Assembly (NCBI RefSeq): GCF_019649055.1
Contig: NW_026570293.1
Coordinates: 248,001 to 312,000 of the forward strand
DNA length: 64,000 nt
From: Paramacrobiotus metropolitanus
Taxonomy: Eukaryota; Tardigrada; Eutardigrada; Parachela; Macrobiotidae
Direction: 5' to 3'
The position numbers were made by a program, and so were the translations under genes. This document shows, piece by piece, positions 30,721 through 40,785 of the stretch; within the stretch, counting starts at the first letter, position 1; each line of letters starts with the position of its first letter. The notes beneath the pieces are model-generated. The model did no database searches and was not told where the DNA came from. It worked only from the letters and a program-made list of their open reading frames with translations.

Positions 30721-32750
30721 TTAACTATGGCCCCATGTTTGTGGTGTGGTGGGTTTTGATGTTTTGGGCTTCTTTGTGGGTTTGGTCGATTTGACCGGTT
30801 CTGCCCGTCCTTCAGCGATCCTGTCGAGGATATCCTTGTGTGCTTCATCTTCGGCCACTTGAGCTTCTTCAAGTACCTCCTGAGCCGTTAACTTAGGCTT
30901 CTTGACCGTCCCGTACTTCCGCTTTGGAGCCGGGGGTTCAACCGTCTTATCGGTTGGGGTTGCCGGGACCGGTGTGTCAGGTCGCTTCTTCGCCGTTTTC
31001 TTCGCTTTTACCGGCTTCTCCTTCGATGCCTTAGGCTCCTTAGGCTTGGTTAAGGTAGCCTCGGGTGCTGCGGCTAAGTCCACTGACTTCTTCGGGTTAG
31101 CCTCGGATGATCCGGCTAAGTCCTTAGGCTTCTCCGGGACAGCCTCGGGTTCATCCTCTATCACAGCCTGCTTCTGCAATTCCTGCAGGGCTGGTGTCTC
31201 GAAGTCCGACGGAGGCTTCTTCCTCGGTCGGCCACGTTTTCCCTTGGGTTTGGGAGGTTCCTCCGGACTTAGTTTGTCGGACGAACCCTTATTGGGGTCC
31301 TGAACCGACGTTAATTCCAGTTTCTGAGGCTCCTTTGCCGGTTCCTTCGGCTTATCTTCGGCTGAGTTAGCCTTTCGGGCCCGGGTATTGCGAGCGGGCT
31401 GACCCTCATGGGGGTACGGCACCGTTGCAAGGTTATTACCCGGGGTTACCTCGGATTTCTTCTGGCCGTAAGATCGGGTGATCCGCCGACGCTTGTTGCT
31501 TGGATGATGCTTACATCTATCCACGGCGACAACATCTTCCTTTCCGGTTTCGACGTTGCGGAGCCAAAGGTTGTTGGGTCCTTTATAGTTGAGTACCGTC
31601 CATACTCCATCGTACCGTTCCTTCCTGGTAGGATCCTTATTGGGATACTCTACCAGGACGAGGTCCCTCTTCTGGAAGTCCGGTACGGATTTCTTCTTGT
31701 TGTAAAGTTCGGCTGCTTTCTGGAAGGCTTCATCGATGTTCGTCTTCGCGATGTCGTGAGCCCTTCGGAGCCGTTCCTTCATCCTTCTGATGTATTGTTC
31801 CTTGTCTGTGTAGTGTTCCGGTGCGTTGGTTCCGGTGATGACGTCCTGAGGTATGGTCATCTCACGTCCGTACAGCATGTAGTAGGGTGAGAACCCGGTG
31901 GTCGCATGTTTGGCTCGGTTGATTCCGCATACTACGTACTGTAGGTTCCGGTGCCATCGGTGACCATCCTTGGCGTCGCATTCCTTCCGAATTCCGTCCC
32001 AGATCGTCTGCATGGAACGTTCGACTTGGCCTTGACCCTCTGGGTGGTAGGCTGTTCCGAAGGTATGCTCGATCCCGAAGATCCTGGCCACTTTGGCGAA
32101 GGTCTTAGCCGTGAAGTGGGATCCTTGGTCGGTGTGAAGGTGGGTTGGCATGCCGTATTTTAGGACGACATCCTCCACGAAGAACTTTTCGAACTCCTTT
32201 GCCGAGTTAGTCTTGGTCGCTCGGGCTATGGTGAACTTGGTGAACTGGTCGGTAACGACCGCGATGTATTGGTATCCTTTCGACTCAGTCCGAGGTAAAG
32301 GTCCTTTAAAGTCCGCGTAGATTCGGAACCATGGTTCACCGACCTCCATCTTCTGGAGTTTACCGGGTGGTTTGGTCCGAGGCTTGTTCACCAAGGTACA
32401 CCGGGGGCAGTTATCCACATAGTCGTGAATGTCGGATAGCATCCGGTCCCAGTAGTACCGAAGCTTCGCTGCCTCCAATGTCTTCACGCGGCCGAAGTGG
32501 TTGCCGGTTTTTCCGTCGTGAAGTGCTCGGATGATGCCTTTTCGCATGAAGAGCGGGACCACGAACCGTCGTTCCAACTTGGTGTTGTGGGTGGTCAGCC
32601 GGTACAATAGACCTCCGCTCATCTGGTAATGTTCCAACAATGGGGACTTATGGTCCAGCTGGTCCTGGTTTTCCAGCTCATCGATCTTCTTTCCGGAGGT
32701 GAGGGTCCCGGAGTTGCAGTCTGCGTAACTCCTTGTTGGACTCCATCGGC
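30721..32750 (-). CDS. pol: Integrase of the giant element
   Basis: The frame is read from about 32750, where it overlaps the end of the protease-RT frame, to the stop at 30721. No ATG opens it, so it must be reached by a +1 shift from the upstream frame, perhaps at CGA-UGA near 32680. The N-terminal zinc site is HDGKTGNH then CPRC (H-x6-H, C-x2-C). The catalytic triad is visible as YADFKG, HLHTDQGSH and GQGQVERSMQ. After a C-terminal barrel-like part comes a 250-residue Lys/Pro/Ala-rich tail, much longer than usual. In typical gypsy elements integrase is in one frame with reverse transcriptase, so the split is notable. Confidence 0.9.
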
Positions 32751-35700
32751 TTTTCTTCTTCTTCGTCCTCGGGTTCGCCTTGTGAACCCGGGACCTCCGG
32801 TCCGTTAACCTCGGTAGTCCGTACCTTTGCGGTTCCGACCCTCGACTCGCCTTGTGAGCCCGGGTCGTCCGGTACGACTACGTTGATTACCCGTACATAT
32901 GGGGTGGATAGGTCGTTCCAGTCCGAGATGACCTTGCATCCGGGCAGCGGAGTTGCTTTTGGAACGGGGCGACGCATATTTGTGGTCTGCCTCCATTCAG
33001 CTGCCACTCGGAGAGACCTTATTTTAGCCTCGTCCGTCCAGCCTCCGGGCTCGAGTATGAGGTCCGGATGTCTTCGGCTCTTTTCCTTGATTTCATGTCG
33101 TTGTACCCGGAGAGACCTTATTTTGATCTCATCCTTGAAGTCCTCAAAGTTAGGTACCTGGTCCAATTCTTCATGGGGGTCATTATCGTCGGGTCGTTCA
33201 AGGGGCCACCGAGACAGAGCATCCGCGTTGTCGCAGAAGACTCCAGGTTTGTACTCGATGGTGATGTCCTTGCCTTGCAGAGCCAAAGCCCACCGTGTTA
33301 ACCGGGGGTTGATGCCGGGTCTATTGGACTCACAGCGCATCAGGTTCTGTAAGGCTCGGTGATCCGTTCTGACGGTGAAGGGTCCATGGTCAATGAAGTG
33401 TTTAAACTTCTGGACGGCCCAAACTACGGCTAGGCATTCCCATTCGGTGACTCCGTAGTTCTTCTCGGCTCCATGGAGAACTCGGCTGGCAAATGCTACA
33501 GGGTGGTCTTCTTGTGACAACACCGCGCCAAGTCCGGCTCCACTGGCATCGCATTCGATTACCGTCTTCTTGGTCGGGTCGAACTTTGCGAGTACCGGGG
33601 CTGTGGTTAGAGCCTCTTTGATGCCGTTGAACTCCGCTGTATGGTCGTCCGTCCAGTCTGTCCGGATGGAATTAGTCTTCCGAAGGAGTTCATACATCTT
33701 CGATGTCCGTTGGGCATAGTTGCGGATAAACTTTCGATAGTAGTTGGCCAACCCGAGGAACGACCGTAATTGGCGTTCTGTTCGCGGGGGTTGGTGTTGC
33801 GCAATAGCCGCTACCTTTTCGTCGTCGGTCTGGACTCCGGCTTTGCTGAGGACATGTCCGAGGAAGGGTAACTTATCCGTTCCAACCTCGCACTTCGAGG
33901 GTTTGATGGTGAACCCGGCCTCAAGTAGGCAGTCCAGGGTGGCTCGGAAGGCTTCCTTGAATTCTTCAAAGGTCCGGCCGAAGAAGATGATGTCATCGAT
34001 GTACGCAAAAACACCTTTCTTGCGGGCTTTTGCAGTTATCTTATCGACATGCATCTGGAAGGTTGCGGGTCCGTTACAGACTCCGAACGGCATCCGGTTA
34101 AACCTGTACATGCCTTCTGGCGTAACGAAGGTTGTCATGTCCTTCGAGGCTTCGTCCATTGGGATCTGCCAAAAACCGGATTGGCAATCTACCTTGCCGT
34201 AATATTCCATCCCGGCGCACTTGTCCAGTAGTTCGTCCGGGTTCGGGAGAGGGTAGTTGTTCTTCTTGGTAACTGCATTCAGCTTGATGTAGTTGATGCA
34301 GAACCTGGTTCCGACGGAGCCGTCCGGGTTTTTCTTGGCTGCCAAGACCACGGGGAAGCTCCATGCTGCGTCGGAGGGTTCGATCACTCCTTGGTCCAGC
34401 ATCTCTTGGACGTGTTTGGAGATGAATTCACGACCCTTCCAACTGGTTCTAGTTGGGTTCATTTTTATAGGCTTTGCACCTTGGACGTCGATGACGTGGG
34501 TGACTCCCTTGACGTCACCGTAGGGTCGTTTTGAGGTTGGAAATACAAGCCGATACTCCCATGCGATGTCCCGTAGAACTTGTCGCTGCTCATCGGTTAA
34601 GTTGTCACCGAGCCTCATGGAGTTAATGGCTTTCTTTTGTTCTTCGACGGTTGCCGGGTCTTCGTCACCTTCTTGGGTAAGTCGGACCCGGGCCTTTTGG
34701 TCGTCCGTCATATGTTCGTACGGCTCGACTCGACCCATTGGGGTTCCTTTCCGGATGGTTATGTCCTTATTAGTGTGGTTAGCCACGAGGATGGTGAACT
34801 TCTTCCCGTCATGTGGGGTCGGACCATCCTTCATCTCGATACCTTCCGCTAAGGCTTCTTCCGAGCCGAGGTACATCAGGTACTTGTTCTTAGCGGGGTC
34901 GACTTCTATGTCGAGGGTTACCGTAACTTCGACGATAGCCCTGGGAAGTAGCTGGACCTTCTGCTGGGTCCGTACCGTAGTGGCGTCATATTGTGTCGTC
35001 CTCGGTAAGCTGTATGGCCGGTCTCCATGTTGTGAGACCCGGGCTACTCCCATCGGGATTTCCCATTCGATGCCTTCATTGTCGGGCTCGAACCCGTAGG
35101 TGTCGCTGTAGTGCATGTATCCGATCTTCGCACCCCTTCGGAGTACCTGGTTGTACTCAGTCGCGTTTTGGATCTTGATCCATGCGGTATCGCAAGTTGG
35201 TCGGATCTCGATCGTGTCTTCGATCGGCCGCACTCCGGAATGCTTCCGCCGGAAGGATTCAAAATGGATCTCCCGGTGAAGGGCCATGCTCTTAAGAGTT
35301 CGCACCAGTACGGCACATGTTGAAAAGGGTGGTAAGGTGCACTTGTTCTCAACGAACACGGGCTGTCGGTCTTCGTCCTTATCTTCGGTGTGGAGCTGAA
35401 GACGGTTGACGGTTGGGCCTGTAGCTATTGGCTTCGGCCTCCGTACCCGTTTCCATGGGTTATAGACGGTCTTCTCGGACTTAGTCTGTCGTACCGAGGC
35501 TGCCTTCGGTTTAGCCGAGGCTCCGTCTGGACTTGTATTTTTGTCGGGTTCAACCGGGTTACCTCCGACGAATGTCGCCTGTTGGGCAATCTGTTCGTCG
35601 TCGGTCTGAGATACCCGTTGTCCCGCCGCACGGACGTCATACGTGGGGCTGCCTTCCGAGGATTCAGCTTCGGAGGTGTTAGGGTCCTGTTCTAGGCCCG

Positions 35701-38464
35701 TATCGCTGGACGTAGCCGAGGTTGAAGGGCTGTCCGCCGGGTGAGAAACCGTAATTGCGGTTAACTCAGCCCGTTGTTGGCCCGAGCCTCCGTTCTGGGG
35801 TTGCTGGGCTTCCTTTGAGGGTTCGTTGCCGGACGATCCACCTTTTGGGGGTTCGTCCGGGGGTGTGTCGATTCCTACCCATTGAACCGAAGGGTCGAAG
35901 CCGATATCATTATCGTCGTCGTCATCGGAAGTATCCGATGAGTTATTGTCTGAAGGGTCGGATGGCTCATTATCGGAGTCAGTGTCCGGTGAGTCACTTG
36001 TGCTCTGTACATCCGAGGCTTCCGAGTCCCAATCTCCAAATTCGTCGGCTTCGCCTTCCTCCGCTGTTCCGGCGGATGGTCCAAGTAGACCGTCAGTAAC
36101 CCTAGTTGGGGTCTGCTGAGTCGGTCCTTCCCACCTTCCCGGTTCGGGAGGTCCGGGGGATGGTGGCCTACCATGCTCCCAGACTTCTTCATTCCGAGTT
36201 CTGAGGGCTTGGACGATCGCTCCATTGTTTTCGTGGCAGATCGGGCATTCTAAGGCCATATATTCCTGACCCGGGGCTTGTGCTCGTGTATTAGCTAGGC
36301 GGCCCCCGTTTTGTGGGTGCACAGCCTCGGCTAGCCTTACTTTCTTGGCCTGGTGCCAGTTACAAGGCTCGATCGGAGGTTCAGGGTCCGGTACGACCCT
36401 AGTTATACGGGTGTCTTCTCCGTATCGACTCCAAAAGGAGGCAGTGTCCAGGGTACCGAAGTGGTAAGGGTCCCGGAAGTGCCACATAAGGCGTCGGCCC
36501 AGTTCATGGGACTGGATCTCCAGTAGCGCCGGTATGGGGAGCTGATGTTCCACAAATTGTGCGTGGAGTACGATCCGCTCTTCTTCCCATTCGATGATCT
36601 CCTCTTCTAAGGCTTCGGTTAGGTTAATTACCTCCTGGCATTCTTCCCTTGCGGCTCGGATCTGATCATCCGTCCTTGCGCCGACTCGATCAAGTGCGAG
36701 TCTTATGCCAATCGTCCGGGTTTCGAGGAGGTGTCGAATGCCGGAAGACCAGGTTCGGTACCTTTGATTAAGTATACCAGAGGCCGATGCTTCTGGTATC
36801 GGGATAGACTTTAGTATCCCTCGGACTGGTTCCAATCGGGTCGTCCGTACTTTCGCCAAGTATTGTTCGATGGCGTTATGGATCTGCAGCTCCGTTACGA
36901 GGCTTCGTTCGGTATCCGAGCATTGCGGGCAGACCGGGGGTCCGGGGTTCATCGGGTGATCAAGCCGACTTATCCGAGCCTCATTCGCTGCCGTGCCCGA
37001 TGCCTCTGGTATCGGGATAGGCTGCACTACACCCGAAGATGGGTTCCGCTGACCCTCGTTGGGGGTCGGCGCCCGGATGAAGACAAACTTGGAATGCAAG
37101 TAGTCGCATCCAAGAAGTACAGGAACGTCCGAGTCGTTGGGTTGGACGTGGAAGGTATGGGGACTGGTGAATCCTTGCAAGGTTACCGGTACGGTACAGC
37201 AATGGGTCACCATGAAGGCGATTTGTCCGCCAACACCGCGTATTTTGGTGAAGTACCCCAGGGATTCGAGTTTAAGATTGTTGGCCCGGCAGAAACGCTC
37301 CTCTATTAGGGATGTTTCGGCTCCGGTGTCCAACATGGCCGTGGTTGTTACCGGTCCAATTTGAACTTCATGTGTCCATGCCCGGACCACCTTCGGTCGT
37401 TCGGTGGACTGTAACGGTTGGATCGTTACTTCTCGGATGGTCACTTCGACCGGAATTAGAGTTGTCGTTGATCCGCCGGGGACACTATTGGTGTCTACAC
37501 GCGACGGTAATAAGATTCTGTCCAGCCTCGGTGGGTCTACTCCGTCTTGTGGGTTGACCTCCGAGGGTCGGTGTGGACTTAGTCGTTCTGCCGGGGCTTG
37601 TGAGCCTGGTAGCCCGGATGGAACTTCCATAACCGAGTGATTCGCCTCTGGCCGGTTAGCTACTCCGTCCATCAACGATTCGGCGGTTTCCATCGGGTAT
37701 ATCCGGCTTGCTATCCGTTCTTCCATGGATGGTTGACCTTCTCGTAAGGTTGAGAGGTTGTATTGCATGTTGAAGAACGTGCGCGATCCGGTTACAGTTC
37801 GTGCCGGTTGTCGCTGGAAGAGGTCCGCTTCCTGCTGCAGACAGTAGGCGGGTACCTGTGCCTCCAAAGGTACTGCTTCCCAGTCTTCGAAGTACTCCGT
37901 TACTTCGTCGGTCGGAGCCTCCGGCCGTCTACCTGGTTGGCCTACCAAGGACGGTTCAGGCGTCATTCTGACGTCCTGCGAGGTTGCGGGTCGGCGTCCC
38001 GATTCTCCGCTTAGCCCGTGGCTCGTAATGCCTAATTGGGCACCGAGCCGTCCGGGCAGCCTGGTGACGTTTCTCGTCCCGGCTGGTCGGGTCCGGTTTC
38101 TCCGGCCGACATCCCCGGCTTCGCCTTCTGGGCCTGGGGGTCCGGGCACGTTCTGTGTCCCGGCTGCCGATCGGGTCCAAGTTCCTTGGCCGATCCTCCC
38201 AGGTACCTGTTCTGGTCCGGGAGCCGCATTTTCGGCGTGGCGAGGTTCGGGTCGATTCTCCGAGTATCCGAACCGGGGATGTTCGGTGCCTAGTTGGGCT
38301 ACCGTCCCCGCCGCTAAGATTCTAGCGGACTCGCTGACCGTTGCGGAGGCTAAATTCTCGTTGAGGTTCCGAGTTGTGTCCGAAGGGTTATTCCGGTTAG
38401 TAGGGTTATCCTTATCCGGTGGTTCCGTTGGATGACGGAGGTCGAATGAGTCACCGGAGCTCAT
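32678..38464 (-). CDS. pol: Pol of the giant element: protease, reverse transcriptase, RNase H
   Basis: The 1,928-codon frame follows Gag in the -1 frame. About 330 disordered residues come first. The aspartic protease has DTGAE (D379) and LLGCDYL. A 600-residue spacer, acidic and Ser/Pro-rich, with CPICHENN, separates it from two beta-rich segments of the kind seen before gypsy RT (RRGAKIGYMHYS; IRKGTPMGRV). Reverse transcriptase has FCINYIKLNAVT, the MPFGVCNGPATFQ box and YIDD at 1,488. RNase H has ECDASGAGLGAVLSQ, a central Glu in TEWECLAVVWAV and RTDHRAL. The unusual length comes from the disordered head and the protease-RT spacer. An in-frame ATG at 38464 exists, but the frameshift signal suggests Gag-Pol fusion. 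Confidence 0.93.
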   Translation of the reverse strand: MSSGDSFDLRHPTEPPDKDNPTNRNNPSDTTRNLNENLASATVSESARILAAGTVAQLGTEHPRFGYSENRPEPRHAENAAPGPEQVPGRIGQGTWTRSAAGTQNVPGPPGPEGEAGDVGRRNRTRPAGTRNVTRLPGRLGAQLGITSHGLSGESGRRPATSQDVRMTPEPSLVGQPGRRPEAPTDEVTEYFEDWEAVPLEAQVPAYCLQQEADLFQRQPARTVTGSRTFFNMQYNLSTLREGQPSMEERIASRIYPMETAESLMDGVANRPEANHSVMEVPSGLPGSQAPAERLSPHRPSEVNPQDGVDPPRLDRILLPSRVDTNSVPGGSTTTLIPVEVTIREVTIQPLQSTERPKVVRAWTHEVQIGPVTTTAMLDTGAETSLIEERFCRANNLKLESLGYFTKIRGVGGQIAFMVTHCCTVPVTLQGFTSPHTFHVQPNDSDVPVLLGCDYLHSKFVFIRAPTPNEGQRNPSSGVVQPIPIPEASGTAANEARISRLDHPMNPGPPVCPQCSDTERSLVTELQIHNAIEQYLAKVRTTRLEPVRGILKSIPIPEASASGILNQRYRTWSSGIRHLLETRTIGIRLALDRVGARTDDQIRAAREECQEVINLTEALEEEIIEWEEERIVLHAQFVEHQLPIPALLEIQSHELGRRLMWHFRDPYHFGTLDTASFWSRYGEDTRITRVVPDPEPPIEPCNWHQAKKVRLAEAVHPQNGGRLANTRAQAPGQEYMALECPICHENNGAIVQALRTRNEEVWEHGRPPSPGPPEPGRWEGPTQQTPTRVTDGLLGPSAGTAEEGEADEFGDWDSEASDVQSTSDSPDTDSDNEPSDPSDNNSSDTSDDDDDNDIGFDPSVQWVGIDTPPDEPPKGGSSGNEPSKEAQQPQNGGSGQQRAELTAITVSHPADSPSTSATSSDTGLEQDPNTSEAESSEGSPTYDVRAAGQRVSQTDDEQIAQQATFVGGNPVEPDKNTSPDGASAKPKAASVRQTKSEKTVYNPWKRVRRPKPIATGPTVNRLQLHTEDKDEDRQPVFVENKCTLPPFSTCAVLVRTLKSMALHREIHFESFRRKHSGVRPIEDTIEIRPTCDTAWIKIQNATEYNQVLRRGAKIGYMHYSDTYGFEPDNEGIEWEIPMGVARVSQHGDRPYSLPRTTQYDATTVRTQQKVQLLPRAIVEVTVTLDIEVDPAKNKYLMYLGSEEALAEGIEMKDGPTPHDGKKFTILVANHTNKDITIRKGTPMGRVEPYEHMTDDQKARVRLTQEGDEDPATVEEQKKAINSMRLGDNLTDEQRQVLRDIAWEYRLVFPTSKRPYGDVKGVTHVIDVQGAKPIKMNPTRTSWKGREFISKHVQEMLDQGVIEPSDAAWSFPVVLAAKKNPDGSVGTRFCINYIKLNAVTKKNNYPLPNPDELLDKCAGMEYYGKVDCQSGFWQIPMDEASKDMTTFVTPEGMYRFNRMPFGVCNGPATFQMHVDKITAKARKKGVFAYIDDIIFFGRTFEEFKEAFRATLDCLLEAGFTIKPSKCEVGTDKLPFLGHVLSKAGVQTDDEKVAAIAQHQPPRTERQLRSFLGLANYYRKFIRNYAQRTSKMYELLRKTNSIRTDWTDDHTAEFNGIKEALTTAPVLAKFDPTKKTVIECDASGAGLGAVLSQEDHPVAFASRVLHGAEKNYGVTEWECLAVVWAVQKFKHFIDHGPFTVRTDHRALQNLMRCESNRPGINPRLTRWALALQGKDITIEYKPGVFCDNADALSRWPLERPDDNDPHEELDQVPNFEDFKDEIKIRSLRVQRHEIKEKSRRHPDLILEPGGWTDEAKIRSLRVAAEWRQTTNMRRPVPKATPLPGCKVISDWNDLSTPYVRVINVVVPDDPGSQGESRVGTAKVRTTEVNGPEVPGSQGEPEDEEEEKPMESNKELRRLQLRDPHLRKEDR

Positions 38465-38482
38465 CGACCTTAGGCGTTTCCC
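38439..38482 (-). promoter_or_regulatory. -1 ribosomal frameshift signal between gag and pol
   Basis: On the element strand the heptamer GGGAAAC (38482-38476) is in the Gag frame as G-GGA-AAC, six bases before the Gag stop TAA (38472-38470). After a 5-nt spacer comes a hairpin: AGGTCGA then TGAG pair with CTCA then TCGACCT (38470-38439), 11 pairs with one bulged T and a 9-nt loop. The -1 frame entered runs without stops into Pol. GGGAAAC is a known slippery site in retroviral gag-pro junctions. Confidence 0.85.
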
Positions 38483-40785
38483 TGGGATGTACCCGGGACA
38501 GGCCCGCCAATTGCCGGTTGGTATCCGCCCGGGCCCCTATTGGGGGCCGGGGACGGCGGCAGTTGCGGCCGTTGGGCTGGTGGCGGGGTTGCCAATGGGG
38601 GTCGGCCGCCGTTCTGGGGGTTCCCTCCATTTCCCTGGCCAGGCTGCCGGTTAGGGCTGCCTTGGCCGCCGAATCCGCCGGCGTTCTGCTGACGGGGGCG
38701 CGGGGGTGGTACGATGTTCGGGTAGTTCTGATTCGCCGAACCTAACGGCCATCCGTTATCGTACCGGTACCTCCAGTCCAGGTACCATCTCCGGTTTGGA
38801 TTGTCTTCCAGCCGGAGGTTGGCATAGCCACAACTCGCTTGGTTGTGGTTGCCCCATAGGCAGTGACCACAGGAAAATATTCCGTCCTGGGTCCACTGGA
38901 AGAACTTGGCTTCCATCCGATCGACGTAGGTTGCCTGCTGGCGGGCCTCCTGCTGTGGTGTCCGAGGCTGCCGCTGCACGTTCTGGGGCTGTCCGCCTCC
39001 ACCCGCGCGGTTGCCGAAGTTTCCGCGGCCGCGATTCCCGCCGCCACGTCTTCCGCCGGAGCCACCATATTGTGAGGCTCCACCGCGTCCATATCCGCCT
39101 CCGAAGCCATACCCCTGGTTCTGAGGTTGGCCGTAGCCGGAGTTCTGGCCGTAGCCCTGTTGGGGCTGGCCATAGCCGGGGCTCCGAGGCTGGCTGTAGC
39201 CCTGTTGGGGCTGGCCATAGCCGGAGTAACCCTGGCTCTGTGATTGGCCGTAGCCGGGGCTCCGAGGCTGACTCGGTTGGCCGCTATTTCCATAGGCTGG
39301 CGGCGTGACCATGGTCCCTGTTGGGGCTCCATTCAGGTTCATCGCCGCCATTGCCGCCCAAGTCTGTTCAATTTGACCGCGGGGCTGGGGTGGTGGTGTC
39401 GCCGGAGGGCTCTGTCGGTGAAGCCCCGGTTGCACGTTCTGGTAACCTGGCGAGTTGGGTTGGATGTATCCGGGAGCCGGTTGGGTCACAGGAACGGGAG
39501 TCGCCGTCCTGACGGTAATGTAGTTGGTGGAATTGCCACCTTTAACTACCTGATACATCGGCTTGCCCCGGGTAAAGTCCCGTACGTAGTCCCGGAACTC
39601 ACGCGTCGTCTTCGGCATTCGAACGTCCAGGGCTGCCCGAAGGATTGGCTCCGTGACGTTCGTCCGCAGGTAGAAGACCGCCAATTCGTCGGTGAGGTTG
39701 CCTCGTTGTTTGAGGTTTATGATGGCGTCATAGTACTGCTCGGGGGTCTCTTGCCCCAGCATGTACTTTCTGGTGGTGATGTCCGCGACTGCCGTGACCT
39801 GCTTGTCAGGGTCCATAAACCGGGCCGCAAATTGCTGCAGCCAGTAGTCGACGGTCCATCCATTCTCTTCAGGTTCCAGAGTTGACTGGTTCTGGTACCA
39901 TTCCAGGGCTTGTCCAGTTAGGGCGCCCTCTAGCTCCGTCATAAAGGCTACGTCCGTCATTGCGACGCCGTCAGCCTCCGAGCGATAGATTCGCCGGATC
40001 TTTGTGATCCAGCCTTCCACCTTGGCCCCGTCGCCGTTGAACTTCGGCAACTCTGCCCGATTCTTCCGAGCCAAGATCCGGTTGTTCCGCTCTTCGTATC
40101 GGCGCCGGCCTTCTTCATAGCCCTCCTGTCGGGCTTGAGCAATGTCTTGCTCATCGGGTGGTGGGGTTTGACGGTGTTGGACCGCCGGCATTGCCTGTTG
40201 GGCTACCGGAGGGTTCCAAGCCACCGGGTAGGCCGCTTGCTGGTTCTGCGCAGCCGGGGCGGGTTGAGGTGGGTACGGCTGTGGTTGGGGTTGGGGGTAT
40301 GGGTTACCAGGGGGTGCCGGCTGGGGCTGTCCAGGTCCGGGCGGAGGATTCTGCGCTCCATACCCTTGGTTCGGCGGCGGGTTTGGTGCCACATACCCAG
40401 GCATCCTTTGAAGGACTCTGTTGTGGTCAAGCCACATCCCCGGTGGTATAACCACGTATTGGTCGGCCTGGGGCACCGGACCTATTGGGTCCATATTGCC
40501 TTGCCGAGGCTGGCAAGGTCCATTGCCGACAGCGCCGGGGCCAACCAGACCTATTGGGTCACGGTTGTCTGGCCGAGGCTGCTGTGGTGCGTTATCCGGA
40601 TATCCGGGGCGTACCGGGTCAGCCCAATTGCGCTGCCCTGCCGATACAGGTTGAACTTCGATCCTCGGCGGGTACGTGTTCTGGGAGCCCGAACGTTGTC
40701 GGTCCCGGTTGGAATTCCCCGAATTAGGCTGTGAGGCCTCCCGCCGAAGCGTTTGTCGGCGGTCGGAGTCCCATGCCAGATCCGT
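38470..40785 (-). CDS. gag: Gag of the giant element with zinc knuckle and prion-like Gly/Tyr/Gln region
   Basis: An ATG lies at 40494, but the frame is open and protein-like back to the TAA at 40786-40788, so translation may begin further upstream. The capsid region (about 160-320 from the ATG) carries ALTGQALEWYQNQ, AARFMDPDKQV and YYDAIINLKQRG, typical of gypsy Gag. A stretch of GYGQPQ, GYSQPRSPGYGQ and RGG repeats (about 390-510) resembles FUS/EWS-type low-complexity domains. A canonical C-x2-C-x4-H-x4-C knuckle starts at C542. The tail is Pro/Gly-rich. It ends at TAA 38470, six bases after a slippery heptamer. A constant-loop hairpin (40478-40492) abuts the ATG. Confidence 0.9.
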   Translation of the reverse strand, partial: TDLAWDSDRRQTLRREASQPNSGNSNRDRQRSGSQNTYPPRIEVQPVSAGQRNWADPVRPGYPDNAPQQPRPDNRDPIGLVGPGAVGNGPCQPRQGNMDPIGPVPQADQYVVIPPGMWLDHNRVLQRMPGYVAPNPPPNQGYGAQNPPPGPGQPQPAPPGNPYPQPQPQPYPPQPAPAAQNQQAAYPVAWNPPVAQQAMPAVQHRQTPPPDEQDIAQARQEGYEEGRRRYEERNNRILARKNRAELPKFNGDGAKVEGWITKIRRIYRSEADGVAMTDVAFMTELEGALTGQALEWYQNQSTLEPEENGWTVDYWLQQFAARFMDPDKQVTAVADITTRKYMLGQETPEQYYDAIINLKQRGNLTDELAVFYLRTNVTEPILRAALDVRMPKTTREFRDYVRDFTRGKPMYQVVKGGNSTNYITVRTATPVPVTQPAPGYIQPNSPGYQNVQPGLHRQSPPATPPPQPRGQIEQTWAAMAAMNLNGAPTGTMVTPPAYGNSGQPSQPRSPGYGQSQSQGYSGYGQPQQGYSQPRSPGYGQPQQGYGQNSGYGQPQNQGYGFGGGYGRGGASQYGGSGGRRGGGNRGRGNFGNRAGGGGQPQNVQRQPRTPQQEARQQATYVDRMEAKFFQWTQDGIFSCGHCLWGNHNQASCGYANLRLEDNPNRRWYLDWRYRYDNGWPLGSANQNYPNIVPPPRPRQQNAGGFGGQGSPNRQPGQGNGGNPQNGGRPPLATPPPAQRPQLPPSPAPNRGPGGYQPAIGGPVPGTSQGNA

